NCBI GenBank assembly: GCA_019634715.1
Contig: JAHCAU010000006.1
Span: 62,001-126,000, forward strand
Length of the DNA stretch: 64,000 nucleotides
Source of the DNA: Lysobacter sp.
Lineage (GTDB): Bacteria > Pseudomonadota > Gammaproteobacteria > Xanthomonadales > Xanthomonadaceae
Direction: 5' to 3'
Under the pieces are notes generated by a model. It saw only the letters and a list, made by a program, of their open reading frames with translations. It ran no database searches and was not told where the DNA came from. Every line of letters begins with the position of its first letter. The stretch's first letter is position 1. A program made the translations under genes and the position numbers. Below are positions 1 to 8,402 of the stretch, in pieces.

Positions 1-827
1 AGCCACACCCACGCCGATTTCGCGAGCGCGTCGGGCTCCATCTCGAAGGTTTCCTCCAGGTCCGGGCAGAATTCGACGATCTGCTGCGTCAGTTCCGTCA
101 CGTCCTCGGGCAGGCGCAGGAAGCGGAAGACGACGGTTTCGGTGTCTGCGGCGACGATCTCGACGCCGTGGCCTGCGTGCCAGCGCATGAGCTGCGCGAC
201 GACATCTTCTGCGGCAAGACCGTGGTTCACCGGGTCGACCTCGGCGACGCGGATGACCTCGAACGGGTCGCTGGAAGCGACGAAGACGACGTGGTCGCGA
301 CCGTGATGTTCGGCATCGTCGCCGAGGTTGCGCAGCGTGTTCGCGAACACCTGCACGCCCGGCGGCAGGCCCATGCTGCGCAGGAGTCTCACCAGTGCGA
401 TGCCCTGCTCGCCTTCACGGCGACCCGCGCGATCCACGAGTACCGTGCGTGCGCCGTCCCTGCGGCCGCGTCCGAAGTCGACCGTGCTGTATTCGACCAG
501 TTCGCCGCCCGTCTGCGCGGCGACCATCGCAGCGAACGCACGCGCGCGTTCGTCATCGGTAGCGGACGCAGGCGCTGCGGTGGATGACGCATCGCCGTCC
601 TCAGGTGGTCGAGGGCGGATCGCGAGGCGCAATGACTGCCCACAGCTGCAGGCACCGACGCTGCGGATCGCGCAGCGGTCGCAGCGCATCGCATTGCAGG
701 CGCCGCAGGAAAAGCCGAACAGCGACCACTGCTCCGGATTCGCATGGGCGATCGGGCTGCCGCCGGGCACCATCGAGCTGGAGATCATGCGTTCGCAGTC
801 GGGGGTGGCGCAGCCGTAGACGGTCAT
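1..827 (-). CDS. DUF4253-like protein with Cys-rich N-terminus (3' end outside window)
   Basis: An open frame starts at ATG 827 and runs without a stop to the left edge, so the C-terminus is missing. About 275 codons are visible. The first 62 residues hold eight cysteines, including the pairs CGAC, CDRC and CSC, and look like a small zinc-binding domain. The last third reads DPFEVIRVAEVDPVNHGL, then FRFLRLPEDVTELTQQIVEF and CPDLEET. This matches the pattern of the DUF4253 family, in which a DP-x-E-V-x-R stretch is followed by LPxDxxxLxxxxxxFCPD. The family has no assigned biochemical function. A DUF4253 domain fused to a Cys-rich head is my reading of the sequence. The assignment would be firmer with the missing C-terminus, where the family usually has a conserved Trp-rich end. 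Confidence 0.6.
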   Translation of the reverse strand, partial: MTVYGCATPDCERMISSSMVPGGSPIAHANPEQWSLFGFSCGACNAMRCDRCAIRSVGACSCGQSLRLAIRPRPPEDGDASSTAAPASATDDERARAFAAMVAAQTGGELVEYSTVDFGRGRRDGARTVLVDRAGRREGEQGIALVRLLRSMGLPPGVQVFANTLRNLGDDAEHHGRDHVVFVASSDPFEVIRVAEVDPVNHGLAAEDVVAQLMRWHAGHGVEIVAADTETVVFRFLRLPEDVTELTQQIVEFCPDLEETFEMEPDALAKSAWVW

Positions 828-912
828 GGTGGATTCCGTGATGTGCGTGAAGTGCGATGCGCCCGCCATGCACCCCGGAGGCGCGCGGCGATCGATGATG
901 CCAAATCATGCG

Positions 913-932
913 CGACACGACACCTCGTGTCG
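913..932 (-). terminator. Hairpin directly after the deacetylase stop codon
   Basis: Two perfect 8-base arms (913-920 and 925-932) flank a 4-base loop, immediately beyond the stop codon of the minus-strand deacetylase. There is no real T-run, only a weak TTT a few bases further on. It may be a terminator or an mRNA-stabilising 3' hairpin. Confidence 0.4.
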
Positions 933-1730
933 TCACTCGGCCTGCCGCTGGCGCACCCAGGTCATGATCTCGCCGAAGGTCGCGACCCAGTACTCGTCGC
1001 GATGCGCATCCAGCCAGGCCAGCAGTGCGTCGTGGGCCTCGTTGGAAATCTGCAGGTAATCGCCGCCGATGCCATGGAAGGTGAAATTCACCATCGTGCC
1101 CTTGCGCCCGGCCTCTTCCACCCGCGCGATCAGCTGCGCGCCGGTCATGCCTTCGGGCGCCAGCACCGGCACGGCAGCGGGATTCAGCGTCGCCATGTCC
1201 ACGACCACCGCATCGCCCGGCACCTTCACGCCGATGAAGCGGCCGGCGATGGCGGCGACGTAATCGCCATCCTTCGCCTGGCGGTCGCCGCAGGGCACGG
1301 TGAAGCTGCGCGGCGCCGCACGACCATCGATCTGCGCCAGCAGTGTGTCCGCGAGTTCCACCTGCGCCACCATCTGCGCGACCGTGGCCGCATCCAGATC
1401 CTGCGCCGGCGCGACCCACTCGCGCCCCGGGCCACGACCCGAGCACTGGTGGAACAGCGTGTGGTTGCCGAGTTCGTGGCCATCGCGCGCGGCCGCACGC
1501 CAGTCTTCCCTGCGCGTCCACACCGTGTCGCGCGACAGCTGCAGATAGAAGCTGCCTTTCAGCCCATGGCGATCCAGCGCCGGAATGGCATTGTCCAGGT
1601 GCGACGCCAGCGCGTCGTCGTAGGCCAGGCTGACCGCCGCCTTGCGACCCTGCGGCCACGAAAACCCGTCGCCCGCCAGCGCGATGCAGGGCCACAGCAC
1701 GAACGACAGCAACAGCGGGTATCCACGCAT
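933..1730 (-). CDS. Secreted polysaccharide deacetylase family protein
   Basis: A 265-residue protein with a Sec-type signal peptide (MRGYPLLLSFVLWPCIALAG). The mature part begins FSWPQGRKAAVSLAYDDAL, in which AYDDAL corresponds to the TFDDG motif (motif 1) of carbohydrate esterase family 4/NodB-type deacetylases. It is followed by GHELGNHTLFH, the metal-binding HxxxH-like motif 2. These enzymes remove N- or O-acetyl groups from glycans in the envelope using a metal. The start at 1730 is chosen because a strong GGAGGAGA ribosome site lies just upstream; an in-frame ATG at 1772 lacks one. A second, only distantly similar deacetylase sits at 26245. The substrate cannot be told from sequence. 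Confidence 0.8.
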   Translation of the reverse strand: MRGYPLLLSFVLWPCIALAGDGFSWPQGRKAAVSLAYDDALASHLDNAIPALDRHGLKGSFYLQLSRDTVWTRREDWRAAARDGHELGNHTLFHQCSGRGPGREWVAPAQDLDAATVAQMVAQVELADTLLAQIDGRAAPRSFTVPCGDRQAKDGDYVAAIAGRFIGVKVPGDAVVVDMATLNPAAVPVLAPEGMTGAQLIARVEEAGRKGTMVNFTFHGIGGDYLQISNEAHDALLAWLDAHRDEYWVATFGEIMTWVRQRQAE

Positions 1731-1848
1731 CACCGCGTCTCCTCCAGCAACCGTGGCCAGCATAGGCCGCATCGCGGGCCATCAACCACCCGGATGGAGT
1801 TGATGGATGTTCGAAGTCGTGCTGCAGGCAGGCCCGTTCGGAGCTTAA

Positions 1849-1870
1849 GCGCCCGGGCGGACCCGGGCGC
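1849..1870 (-). terminator. GC-rich hairpin downstream of the subtilase gene
   Basis: A perfect 9-bp stem (1849-1857 with 1862-1870) and a 4-base loop lie 28 bases past the stop of the minus-strand protease gene. The next bases read TTAAGC on that strand, so the T-run is poor. Probable transcription end for the protease message. Confidence 0.35.
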
Positions 1871-1897
1871 CGTCGAAGCGGATGCGGAGCGCTCTCG

Positions 1898-4012
1898 TCA
1901 GGGAAGGCAACCCGCGCCGCCGCTGAGCCGTGTCAGCGGAATCGTCCGGATCGGCCGCCCGGGAATGTTGTAGGTCAGCGATGCCGTGTTGCAGCTCGAG
2001 AACGAGAGCGTCGCGGTGCCCACCGGCGTGGTCGTGGGCGTGGGCGGGTTCGTGTCGAAACGACCGCCCTTGGTCTCGTAGATCGGCAGGTTGACCGCCT
2101 GTGCGCTACCGGGGGTGTAATTGCCTCCGATCGTGTACCAGCGCTGGCCGCTGGGCCCGGGGCCGGACTGGCCGTTCACATCGTAGGTGTACCAGGCGAG
2201 CGACACCAGGTTGTTGTTCTGCGGCATGAACAGGAACTGGAAGCCCTGGCCCGAAGTCCTCTGTTCGTACCAGGCGCCATTCAAGGATGGATTGATGCCG
2301 TTCTGGCTCAGGCTGTACGACGGGGTCGTGCCCGCGACGCATTGGTCGGCGGAACCGAGCCGGGTCAAGGGGATCGATCCGCTGCGGTACAGCCCATCGA
2401 CGGTGACCTGGTAATCGAACTTCCCGGCCGTGCAGCTCTGGAAGCTGATCGTTGCGCTTCCGATGGCAACGGATTGTGTCGTCGGCGTGTCATCGAAGTT
2501 GCCGCCGGTGTTGCGATAGACGGTCAATGTTTTCGAGGTCTCGCCCTGCGTGTACGGCGACTGGGCGGTGTACCACCGCTGCTGCTGCGCGCTGCCGCCC
2601 GCCTGGCCATTGACGTCGAACGTGTACCAGCCCGCGAACACGAAGCCCCCCTGGGCATCCACGTCGACGAAGAAGCCCTGGCCGGAGGTTTCGGGCTGGT
2701 ACCACGCCCCACTGAAGCCTGCCCGCAGCGGCAGGTTGGCTGGCGGCGCGGGCGGCGGGATGAAGAGGAGGCGATTGGGGGAACCGCTGCCGGCATCGAT
2801 GACCTTGTTCGGCGTTGAATTGCCGAGGATCGCGGCGGTGACCTGCGCCGGGGTGGCCGTGGGGTTGCTGGCGAGGTAGAGGGCCGCCGCCCCTGCGACG
2901 TGCGGCGCAGCCATTGACGTACCGCTCCAGGACGCTGATGCGGTGTCGCTGGCAATGGCCGCCGACCGGATGCTGCCTCCCGGCGCGAACAGGTCGAGGC
3001 ATACACCGTAGTTCGAGCTGGTCCGACGAGTGTCACTGTTTTCGGTCGCACCAACCGTGATCGCATTCGGCACGCGTGCAGGCGAGTAACCGCAGGCAGT
3101 CGTGGCGTCGTTCCCCGCTGCGGCTACGACCGTCAAACCGGCATTGATGAGATTGTTCACGGCGGTATCGGTGGCAGAGTTGAAAAGACCACGGATGCTC
3201 ATGTTGACGACCGCAGGCTTGACATGATTGGCAGCGATCCAGTTGATGCCGGCAAGGGTCCCGGAGTTGGGTCCAGTTTCACCACAGCCGATCATGCGCA
3301 CCGGATGAATGGTCACGCCCTTGGCAACACCCCATGTCGTGCCACCGATGGTGCCGGCGACATGCGTACCATGCCCACTGCAGTCTTCGGTACCGAGGCC
3401 ATCAGCGATCGCAGTGAAGCCATTGCCGATACGCCCGGCAAACTCGCTGTGCGTCGAACGAACGCCCGAATCGATGACGTAGACGTGGACGTTGGATGCG
3501 GTGCTGCCGTAGATGTAGGTCCCGTTCAACGGCAGGTTGCGCTGATCGACACGGTCCAGGCCCCAGGTCGCATTCGTCTGCGTCGTACTCACGGTGTCAA
3601 GGCCATCTTCCTGCACGTATTCGACACGGGGATCCGCCAGCAGTTGCGCCAGCGTTGCATCGCTGGCCTGTATCGAGAACCCGCGCAGCACATGCGTGTA
3701 GGCGTGCTTGATCGTGCCGCCATAGGACGCCGAAAGCTCGTCCGCCAGCTTGGCGACCGATGGCTTTTTCGCGTCGTTCGTTTCTGTCGCGAGCTTGGCC
3801 GACGTGCTTTTCAGCACGACGATGTAGCTGCCGGCGATCGGGTTGGGGACGGTGCGGAACTTCGGGCCGGCGACATCGTTGGCGTCGCTGGCGGCAGGCG
3901 CTGCGACGACGGAGAAGCCCCGGATCGCCTGCGCGGATGCCAGCAGCGGCAGGCTTGCCATGATCGCGATCGCCAGTCGGCGTAGCGGCATGCGGAAATG
4001 CGGATGCAACAT
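1898..4012 (-). CDS. Secreted subtilisin-like serine protease (S8) with two C-terminal repeat modules
   Basis: A 704-residue secreted protease. Residues 1-29 are a signal peptide. Residues about 55-140 form an inhibitor I9-type propeptide (SYIVVLKS). The S8 catalytic domain has Asp181 (YVIDSGV), His214 ([11 protein letters not shown]), oxyanion Asn301 (AAAGND) and Ser366 ([14 protein letters not shown]), so all key residues are present. A proline linker ([10 protein letters not shown]) then leads to two related modules of about 120 residues. Each starts with GAWY followed by TSGQGF, has a WYTFDVNGQ or WYTYDVNGQ strand, and ends with a C...IPLTRL segment. Similar modules occur on secreted proteins of Xanthomonadaceae. 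Start chosen at 4012 because AAGGA precedes it by 8 bases; an in-frame ATG at 4030 is possible. It probably works outside the cell in protein degradation. Confidence 0.92.
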   Translation of the reverse strand: MLHPHFRMPLRRLAIAIMASLPLLASAQAIRGFSVVAAPAASDANDVAGPKFRTVPNPIAGSYIVVLKSTSAKLATETNDAKKPSVAKLADELSASYGGTIKHAYTHVLRGFSIQASDATLAQLLADPRVEYVQEDGLDTVSTTQTNATWGLDRVDQRNLPLNGTYIYGSTASNVHVYVIDSGVRSTHSEFAGRIGNGFTAIADGLGTEDCSGHGTHVAGTIGGTTWGVAKGVTIHPVRMIGCGETGPNSGTLAGINWIAANHVKPAVVNMSIRGLFNSATDTAVNNLINAGLTVVAAAGNDATTACGYSPARVPNAITVGATENSDTRRTSSNYGVCLDLFAPGGSIRSAAIASDTASASWSGTSMAAPHVAGAAALYLASNPTATPAQVTAAILGNSTPNKVIDAGSGSPNRLLFIPPPAPPANLPLRAGFSGAWYQPETSGQGFFVDVDAQGGFVFAGWYTFDVNGQAGGSAQQQRWYTAQSPYTQGETSKTLTVYRNTGGNFDDTPTTQSVAIGSATISFQSCTAGKFDYQVTVDGLYRSGSIPLTRLGSADQCVAGTTPSYSLSQNGINPSLNGAWYEQRTSGQGFQFLFMPQNNNLVSLAWYTYDVNGQSGPGPSGQRWYTIGGNYTPGSAQAVNLPIYETKGGRFDTNPPTPTTTPVGTATLSFSSCNTASLTYNIPGRPIRTIPLTRLSGGAGCLP

Positions 4013-4385
4013 GTGGCTGGTCCTTTTCATTACGGAGGGGATGAACACCCGCGCCCCTGACGACGAGCCGCCGGGCGCGGATCGGCGCATGGCACGGCAC
4101 GCACCTTCATGACAGAGCGAAATGCCGTGGCGGGCAGGATCACGGCGGGTGCGCACGGAATCCCGGGGGACGACGGCAGCGGCGGGCAGCACGCCTCGAT
4201 CGGCCGCAGGGAACGGAACCACGCTGCGCACGCCTGACCGCAGCCCCGTTCAGTCATCCGGCCGGCTTTCCGCCGGGCGGCGCTGACATGGCCCGCACCG
4301 AAGCGCTACCCTTTCCGCAGGCCGGCCTGCCGCAACGACGCGGGCGGCTTCGGCCCATACGCCATGGATGTGACGGGAGCATGCG
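4013..4385. other. Divergent intergenic region, no gene seen
   Basis: This 373-base stretch separates the protease gene (minus) from the lipoprotein-effector pair (plus). It must carry promoters for both. I found no convincing -35/-10 pair, palindrome or RNA structure in it. Confidence 0.5.
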
Positions 4386-4820
4386 ATGTCACGAGGACGA
4401 CTTGCCGGCTGGTCGCTGTGCCTGACCGCCTTCATTGCCGGTGCATCGCTGTCTTCATGCGCGAGCGCCGGGTCGCCGCGCAGCGCCACGGCGAACCATA
4501 CGATCACGACAGAAGGAGTCGGCGCCATGCTGGAGGAAATCTACGCGTCCCGTAAACCCGTTCGTTTCGAGCAGCTCGATGTCAGCGACCTGGTGCTCAG
4601 GCACCTGCCGCTGGGCACGGACAGGTCGGCGGTCGTCGCTTCGTTCCAGGCCTCGGGCACGTCGAAGATCGTCGAGGACGCACCGGGCAAGCTGGTGGTG
4701 CGCGACAACAGGGGCCAGGCGATGCTCGATCCGGATGCGCGATCGATCGTGATGACCTTTTCGTTCGGCCCCGACGGCAAATTGTCCGGGCTGAAGGCCC
4801 TGCACCTGAAGAACCAGTGA
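4386..4820 (+). CDS. Small lipoprotein, candidate immunity protein for the adjacent XVIPCD effector
   Basis: A 144-residue protein with a lipoprotein signal peptide ending in the lipobox LSSC (Cys25 region), so it should be anchored in the envelope. The mature part (from about residue 45) has no family I can name; it includes LVLRHLPLGTDRSAVVASF, a pattern seen in small periplasmic proteins of various families. The stop lies 10 bases before the start of the effector gene, and the start has a GGGAG ribosome site. In X-T4SS systems, genes for lipoprotein inhibitors (X-Tfi) commonly sit next to the effector gene and protect the producer in the periplasm. The immunity role is inferred from this position and the lipobox alone. 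Confidence 0.7.
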   Translation: MSRGRLAGWSLCLTAFIAGASLSSCASAGSPRSATANHTITTEGVGAMLEEIYASRKPVRFEQLDVSDLVLRHLPLGTDRSAVVASFQASGTSKIVEDAPGKLVVRDNRGQAMLDPDARSIVMTFSFGPDGKLSGLKALHLKNQ

Positions 4821-4830
4821 GGACGCGGCC

Positions 4831-5757
4831 ATGGACGAACGCATCGAAGTCGGTTACCGCAACATCGGGTCGGCGCTGGGCAAGGACTACCACCACAAGT
4901 ACCTGATCTACACCGACAGCCAGGGCCAGCAGCACACCATCAGCGGCTGGACCGGCAATCCGGAACCCGGCCTGCCCTACGGCCGCATCCATGTCGAAAC
5001 CAACCTGCCATTCGACGCATCGAATCCCGACCACCCCGACAATCCGAACACGACGGGACAGCGCCAGTACCGCGAGCTGATCGCCACCGGCCCCGACCTG
5101 TCGCAGACCTGGCAGCGGATGGTGGCCGACGCGCAGTCGAAGGACGACCGCTACCCGTACGACCCGCAGCTCCAGAACTCGAACACCCTCGCCGACAGCG
5201 TGCTGCGCAGCGTGAACCTGCCGGAGCCGCGCAACGACGGCTTCTTCGGCCACTGGTCGCCCGCGTCGGGCCGCACGCTCGATCTCAATATCCAGCCCGT
5301 CGTGCCGGGCCTGGGCAACTCCGGGCGCACCTTCAGCGCAGTCGATACGCCGGCGGAGACCCGCCACGCGGACGCCGCACGCCAGGACCCGCTGTTCCGG
5401 CAGGCGCTGGCCGGCCTCGAAAGGATCGGCCCCGAGGCGGGCGGCTACCAGAACCAGGCAGAGAAGGAACGCATCGCCGGCGCGCTGGCGGTGCAGGCGA
5501 GGCAGCACGTGCCGCCGCTGCCCGAGATCCAGGAGGTCCAGCCGAGCCGGACCAACGGCAACCTGTTCGCGGTCTGGACCAATCCGGGCAACGACCAGGA
5601 CGTGATGCGCCCGCACGTCGACAAGCTCGCCGCCGCGCAGCAGCCGCTGGAAGACAATCTCCAGCGGCTGGACGCGCTCGGCCGGCAGCAGGCGCAGGAG
5701 CAGGTGGCATCGCGCAGCGTCGACGAACCCGGACGCAGCAGCCCGCGCATGAGCTGA
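4831..5757 (+). CDS. Putative X-T4SS antibacterial effector with C-terminal XVIPCD
   Basis: A 308-residue protein with no signal peptide. Residues about 184-283 resemble the XVIPCD signal recognised by VirD4 in Xanthomonas-type T4SS. It shows DPLFRQALAGLERIG, then RIAGALAVQARQH, EIQEVQPSRTNGNLFAV and HVDKLAAAQQPLEDNLQRL, in the order and spacing expected of that domain, ending in a Gln-rich tail. The N-terminal 130 residues should be the toxin part. They carry YHHKYLIYTDSQG (His21, His22) and YPYDPQLQNSNTLADSVL (Asn116-Ser-Asn118). This His plus N-S-N arrangement recalls amidase or papain-like toxin domains, but there is no cysteine and I cannot name the activity. It is preceded by a likely immunity lipoprotein. 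No T4SS machinery genes lie in the window. Confidence 0.75.
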   Translation: MDERIEVGYRNIGSALGKDYHHKYLIYTDSQGQQHTISGWTGNPEPGLPYGRIHVETNLPFDASNPDHPDNPNTTGQRQYRELIATGPDLSQTWQRMVADAQSKDDRYPYDPQLQNSNTLADSVLRSVNLPEPRNDGFFGHWSPASGRTLDLNIQPVVPGLGNSGRTFSAVDTPAETRHADAARQDPLFRQALAGLERIGPEAGGYQNQAEKERIAGALAVQARQHVPPLPEIQEVQPSRTNGNLFAVWTNPGNDQDVMRPHVDKLAAAQQPLEDNLQRLDALGRQQAQEQVASRSVDEPGRSSPRMS

Positions 5758-5772
5758 CACTGCGACCCGGGT

Positions 5773-5801
5773 CACGCGCGAGCGCAAGCCGCTCGCGCGT
5801 G
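5773..5801. terminator. Strong hairpin between convergent genes
   Basis: A perfect 12-bp stem (5773-5784 with 5790-5801) and a 5-base loop lie 16 bases after the effector stop and 27 bases before the stop of the facing gene. It can serve as a terminator for both strands, although neither side has a long T-run. Confidence 0.55.
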
Positions 5802-5827
5802 GGCTGCCGTGAAGGCGGAAAGACCGA

Positions 5828-6832
5828 TCAGCGGCAGGTGGTGTAGCAGGAGATCGCGCCGAAGGCGTAGTCGTCCGCAGCTTCGGTCCATTCGTCGCCG
5901 CAACCGCCGAGCTGGGAGTTGTGGTCGCGATTGCAGACATCGTGGTCCAGGCAATCCTGGTACCAGGCACCGACGCCGTTGGCGACGCCGCAACCGGCAC
6001 CGCAGCGGCCCGCGCAGGAATTCGATCCGCAACCGTAGGCCACGGTCTTGCTGGTGTAACCGTGCGACGGGCAGTAATCGTGCGACGAACTGCGATAGAA
6101 CACCTTGTCGTCGTCGCAGACGTTGGCGATGCCCTTGAGGTTGATGAAGCTGCCGCCGCCCTTCTCGTTGCAGGCAGCGGCGACGATGTCGCCACGCGGC
6201 TGCACGCCGCCGCCGAGGGACAGCAGGCTCTCGCGGGCATCGCCGAGTCCCTGCGGCGTCATCGGTGCGTCGGTGCCGCGCCGGATCACCCATTCCTTGC
6301 CCAGCCGGTGGCCCAGCGGCACTTCGGAATACATCTCGGACAGGCGCCAGAGCATGTCGTGGGGTTTCGACAGGGTACGCACGCTGCCCTGCAGGGCGAG
6401 GTCGCGGCCGAGTTCGGACTGGAAGCTCTTCAGCACATCGCGGTCGGCGGCGCTGATGACCACCTCTTCCGCCGCGCGCACGGTGAGCGTGCCGGCTGCG
6501 TAGTCGATCTCGTGGTCGAGCACGGCGCCGTTGACTTCCAGGCGGACGCGCACGCGCCCGGGCGTGGCGCCTTTCGCGGCGATGCGGCCGCTGGCGTCGA
6601 GGCTGCTGGTCTGGAACGACATGGCGCCGGCGGCGGTCTTCAGCTGGCCGGCCATGTCGTCGCCGGCAAGGCGTTGCATCCGCAGCGTGCCGGGCAATGC
6701 CAGCGCCTCGGCGGGGGCGGCGGTGTCTTCCTGTGGCCTGGCCTGCAGCGCGAACGGCGCGGCCGTGGCGAAGACCGTGACCAGCGACGCCAGCACGACG
6801 GTCTTGAGCGTGTACGCGAACGACTTCTTCAT
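5828..6832 (-). CDS. Secreted Cys-rich protein with phospholipase A2-like His-Asp motif
   Basis: A 334-residue protein with a signal peptide (MKKSFAYTLKTVVLASLVTV and a hydrophobic stretch to about residue 27). The N-terminal half is unremarkable. The C-terminal 115 residues hold twelve cysteines and the sequence YQDCLDHDVCNRDH (His297-Asp298). This resembles the CxxHDxC active-site helix of phospholipases A2. It is preceded by a Gly/Cys-rich loop (GRCGAGCGVANG) where the calcium loop would be. Secreted PLA2 enzymes hydrolyse the sn-2 acyl chain of phospholipids. The enzyme assignment rests on the motif and the disulphide-rich character only. The start at 6832 has an AGGGAGT ribosome site. 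The gene converges on the XVIPCD effector gene but has its own Sec signal, so it is probably unrelated to it. Confidence 0.65.
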   Translation of the reverse strand: MKKSFAYTLKTVVLASLVTVFATAAPFALQARPQEDTAAPAEALALPGTLRMQRLAGDDMAGQLKTAAGAMSFQTSSLDASGRIAAKGATPGRVRVRLEVNGAVLDHEIDYAAGTLTVRAAEEVVISAADRDVLKSFQSELGRDLALQGSVRTLSKPHDMLWRLSEMYSEVPLGHRLGKEWVIRRGTDAPMTPQGLGDARESLLSLGGGVQPRGDIVAAACNEKGGGSFINLKGIANVCDDDKVFYRSSSHDYCPSHGYTSKTVAYGCGSNSCAGRCGAGCGVANGVGAWYQDCLDHDVCNRDHNSQLGGCGDEWTEAADDYAFGAISCYTTCR

Positions 6833-7106
6833 GGATCGAGACTCCCTGTCAATCGATGGATGGCACGCCTCCTGCCTGCCATGGCGAACCATCGCTGGCG
6901 GAACATGCACGGCGGATGTCGGTGCTTCCGGATGTCCGGATGGCGCTCCCATGCGCCATCCCCTCCCCCGCGGCGGCATCCCCTGCGCCTGCGGGTCGCC
7001 GGCTTGCGCGCGGCTTCGGCAGTGTGTGCCGAAAGACGGGGCCGCGCCAAGCCTCTTCGCCGTGATGCTGCATGCGGCGGCGCAGCATGACCCGGCCCCG
7101 GAAAGC
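6833..7106. other. Intergenic region upstream of the PLA2-like gene
   Basis: About 270 bases between the PLA2-like gene and the cold-shock terminator. It should hold the promoter of the PLA2-like gene on the minus strand. No element could be assigned with confidence. Confidence 0.4.
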
Positions 7107-7132
7107 AGAAACCCGGCCGAAGCCGGGTTTCT
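7107..7132 (-). terminator. Rho-independent terminator of the cold-shock gene
   Basis: A perfect 11-bp stem (7107-7117 with 7122-7132) with a UUCG tetraloop in the minus-strand RNA, starting 25 bases after the stop. UUCG loops are exceptionally stable. The stem ends in GTTTCT followed by a pyrimidine-rich stretch. Confidence 0.8.
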
Positions 7133-7156
7133 GGTATCGCGTGCTGCAGTCGAACG

Positions 7157-7366
7157 TCAGATCACTTCGACCTGGTCGGCCTGCATGCCCTTCTGGCCCT
7201 GCGTGGCGACGAACGAGACGCGCTGGCCTTCCTGGAGGGACTTGAAGCCCGAGCCCTGGATCGAGCGGAAGTGCACGAAGAGGTCGGGGCCGCTTTCCGG
7301 GGTGATGAAGCCGAAGCCCTTGGCGTCGTTGAACCACTTCACGGTGCCGGTCTGTTTCTGGGACAT
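7157..7366 (-). CDS. Cold-shock domain protein (CspA family)
   Basis: A 69-residue single-domain cold-shock protein. It carries both RNA-binding motifs: [12 protein letters not shown] (RNP1) at residues 9-20 and DLFVHFRSI (RNP2) at about 28-36. Csp proteins bind single-stranded RNA and DNA, melt secondary structure and help translation and transcription in the cold or in stationary phase. The start at 7366 has an AAGGAA ribosome site eight bases upstream. The message ends in a UUCG hairpin. The upstream gap leaves room for the long structured 5' leader usual for cold-inducible csp genes. Whether this copy is cold-induced cannot be judged from sequence. Confidence 0.95.
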   Translation of the reverse strand: MSQKQTGTVKWFNDAKGFGFITPESGPDLFVHFRSIQGSGFKSLQEGQRVSFVATQGQKGMQADQVEVI

Positions 7367-7666
7367 GGTGTTATTTCCTTGAGCTGGAGTTTTGTTGAGT
7401 GCCGCGGGAGCGGCGGAGGCTGGCTGCAAGGAAGGAAACGGGAAACGGTGTAGGTGTACGTGTACTTGGTCTACAGCGGCAGGCCACGATCCGATGGTGA
7501 CCCTTGACATTCAGCGGGCGATACTATGGGCCGAATCGGCCAACAAAGCAAATACCCCCGCGCCGGGACCCCGGCCGGGCCGCTCCCGGGCGACGGCCGC
7601 CGGCCACGGTCCCGGACCAGGCCGAGCCAGGCCCGCCCGCCCCCCGGACCAGACGAAGGAACGCAC
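7367..7666. other. Divergent promoter region between csp and an unknown gene
   Basis: This 300-base region carries the 5' leader and promoter of the cold-shock gene and the promoter of the plus-strand gene at 7667. A perfect TTGACA occurs at 7504-7509 on the plus strand, but the only TATAAT-like sequence after it (TACTAT, 7522-7527) is at an unsuitable spacing of 12. The last 100 bases before 7667 are extremely GC-rich. Confidence 0.4.
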
Positions 7667-8239
7667 ATGCCGCGCCTCCTCCCCGCCGAACTCGCGTGGT
7701 ACGCCACCGGCCGCTTCTACCGCGCCGAGGACGGCACGCTGGCCGACTGCGGCTACTTCCTGCACCTGCCGTTCGCCGGGTGCCCGCTGTTCGACGGCGC
7801 GCGCAGCGAGACGACCGCGCACTTCACCTTCGCCGCGCGTCCCTTCACGGACCGCCCGCTGTCGAACGGATCGCTGTCGCTGTCGATCGACGCCGACGGG
7901 GAGTTTTCGCTCTACCTGCAGCGCGTACCGGCCGGCGACTTCGGCCGGCCGGCGTCCTTCGCCGAGGGCGAATGCATCGCCACGTTCCAGCGGACCTCGC
8001 TGGTCGTGGACACCGCGCTGGACGCGGGTTCGACGCCGCAGTGGATCGCGAACCTGTTCTCGGCGCGGCTGGTCGACAGCCGGCCGTTCGAGTTCGCCGG
8101 CCGGCGCCACGACCTGGCGGACTGGATCGGACGCGGCGTGACCCAGTCCGGGATCGCCTCGACCACGCCCGCCACGCCGCTGCCGCAGGGCTGCCGCGTG
8201 GCCCTGCCCTTCACCGGCTCGGCCCTGGCGCTGGGCTGA
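7667..8239 (+). CDS. Conserved-looking protein of unknown function
   Basis: A 190-residue soluble protein without signal peptide or membrane segment. I do not recognise the family. It begins PRLLPAELAWYATGRFYRAE and contains a CGYFLHLPFAGCPLF segment, an HFTFAARPF strand and a DADGEFSLYLQRVPAGDF segment; the alternating hydrophobic pattern suggests a beta-rich fold. The start at 7667 is supported by a GAAGGAA ribosome site seven bases upstream; in-frame starts further upstream fall in a low-complexity GC-rich region. It stands alone, divergent from the cold-shock gene, and is followed by an inverted repeat and a convergent lipoprotein gene. Confidence 0.75.
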   Translation: MPRLLPAELAWYATGRFYRAEDGTLADCGYFLHLPFAGCPLFDGARSETTAHFTFAARPFTDRPLSNGSLSLSIDADGEFSLYLQRVPAGDFGRPASFAEGECIATFQRTSLVVDTALDAGSTPQWIANLFSARLVDSRPFEFAGRRHDLADWIGRGVTQSGIASTTPATPLPQGCRVALPFTGSALALG

Positions 8240-8269
8240 GAGCCTGTTCACGATCTCTCCATGCCTCTC

Positions 8270-8365
8270 GCCGGTCCTGTCGGGCGCGGGGCAAGGAAGA
8301 GAGAGGGAGTGGATGTGCATCCACGACCGAGCGATGACGCCGCACCGCGCCCCGACAGGACCGGC
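8270..8365. repeat. Long imperfect inverted repeat between convergent genes
   Basis: Arms of 20 and 21 bases (8270-8289 and 8345-8365) are complementary except for one extra C. They enclose 55 bases, inside which GTGGATG and CATCCAC form a smaller hairpin. It lies between two convergent genes and could act as a bidirectional terminator or be a copy of an intergenic palindromic repeat. No second copy is in the window. Confidence 0.6.
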
Positions 8366-8402
8366 CCTCCGGGTTGTGCCGCGTTCGTCCGCCGACGGAC
8401 GG

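Noticed and set aside
601..1785. A 394-codon frame on the minus strand overlapping the deacetylase
   Set aside because: Out of frame with the signal peptide and NodB motifs and rich in Arg and Gly; a shadow.
7504..7532. Perfect TTGACA as a promoter for the gene at 7667
   Set aside because: No acceptable -10 element follows at 16-18 bases, so only the hexamer is notable.
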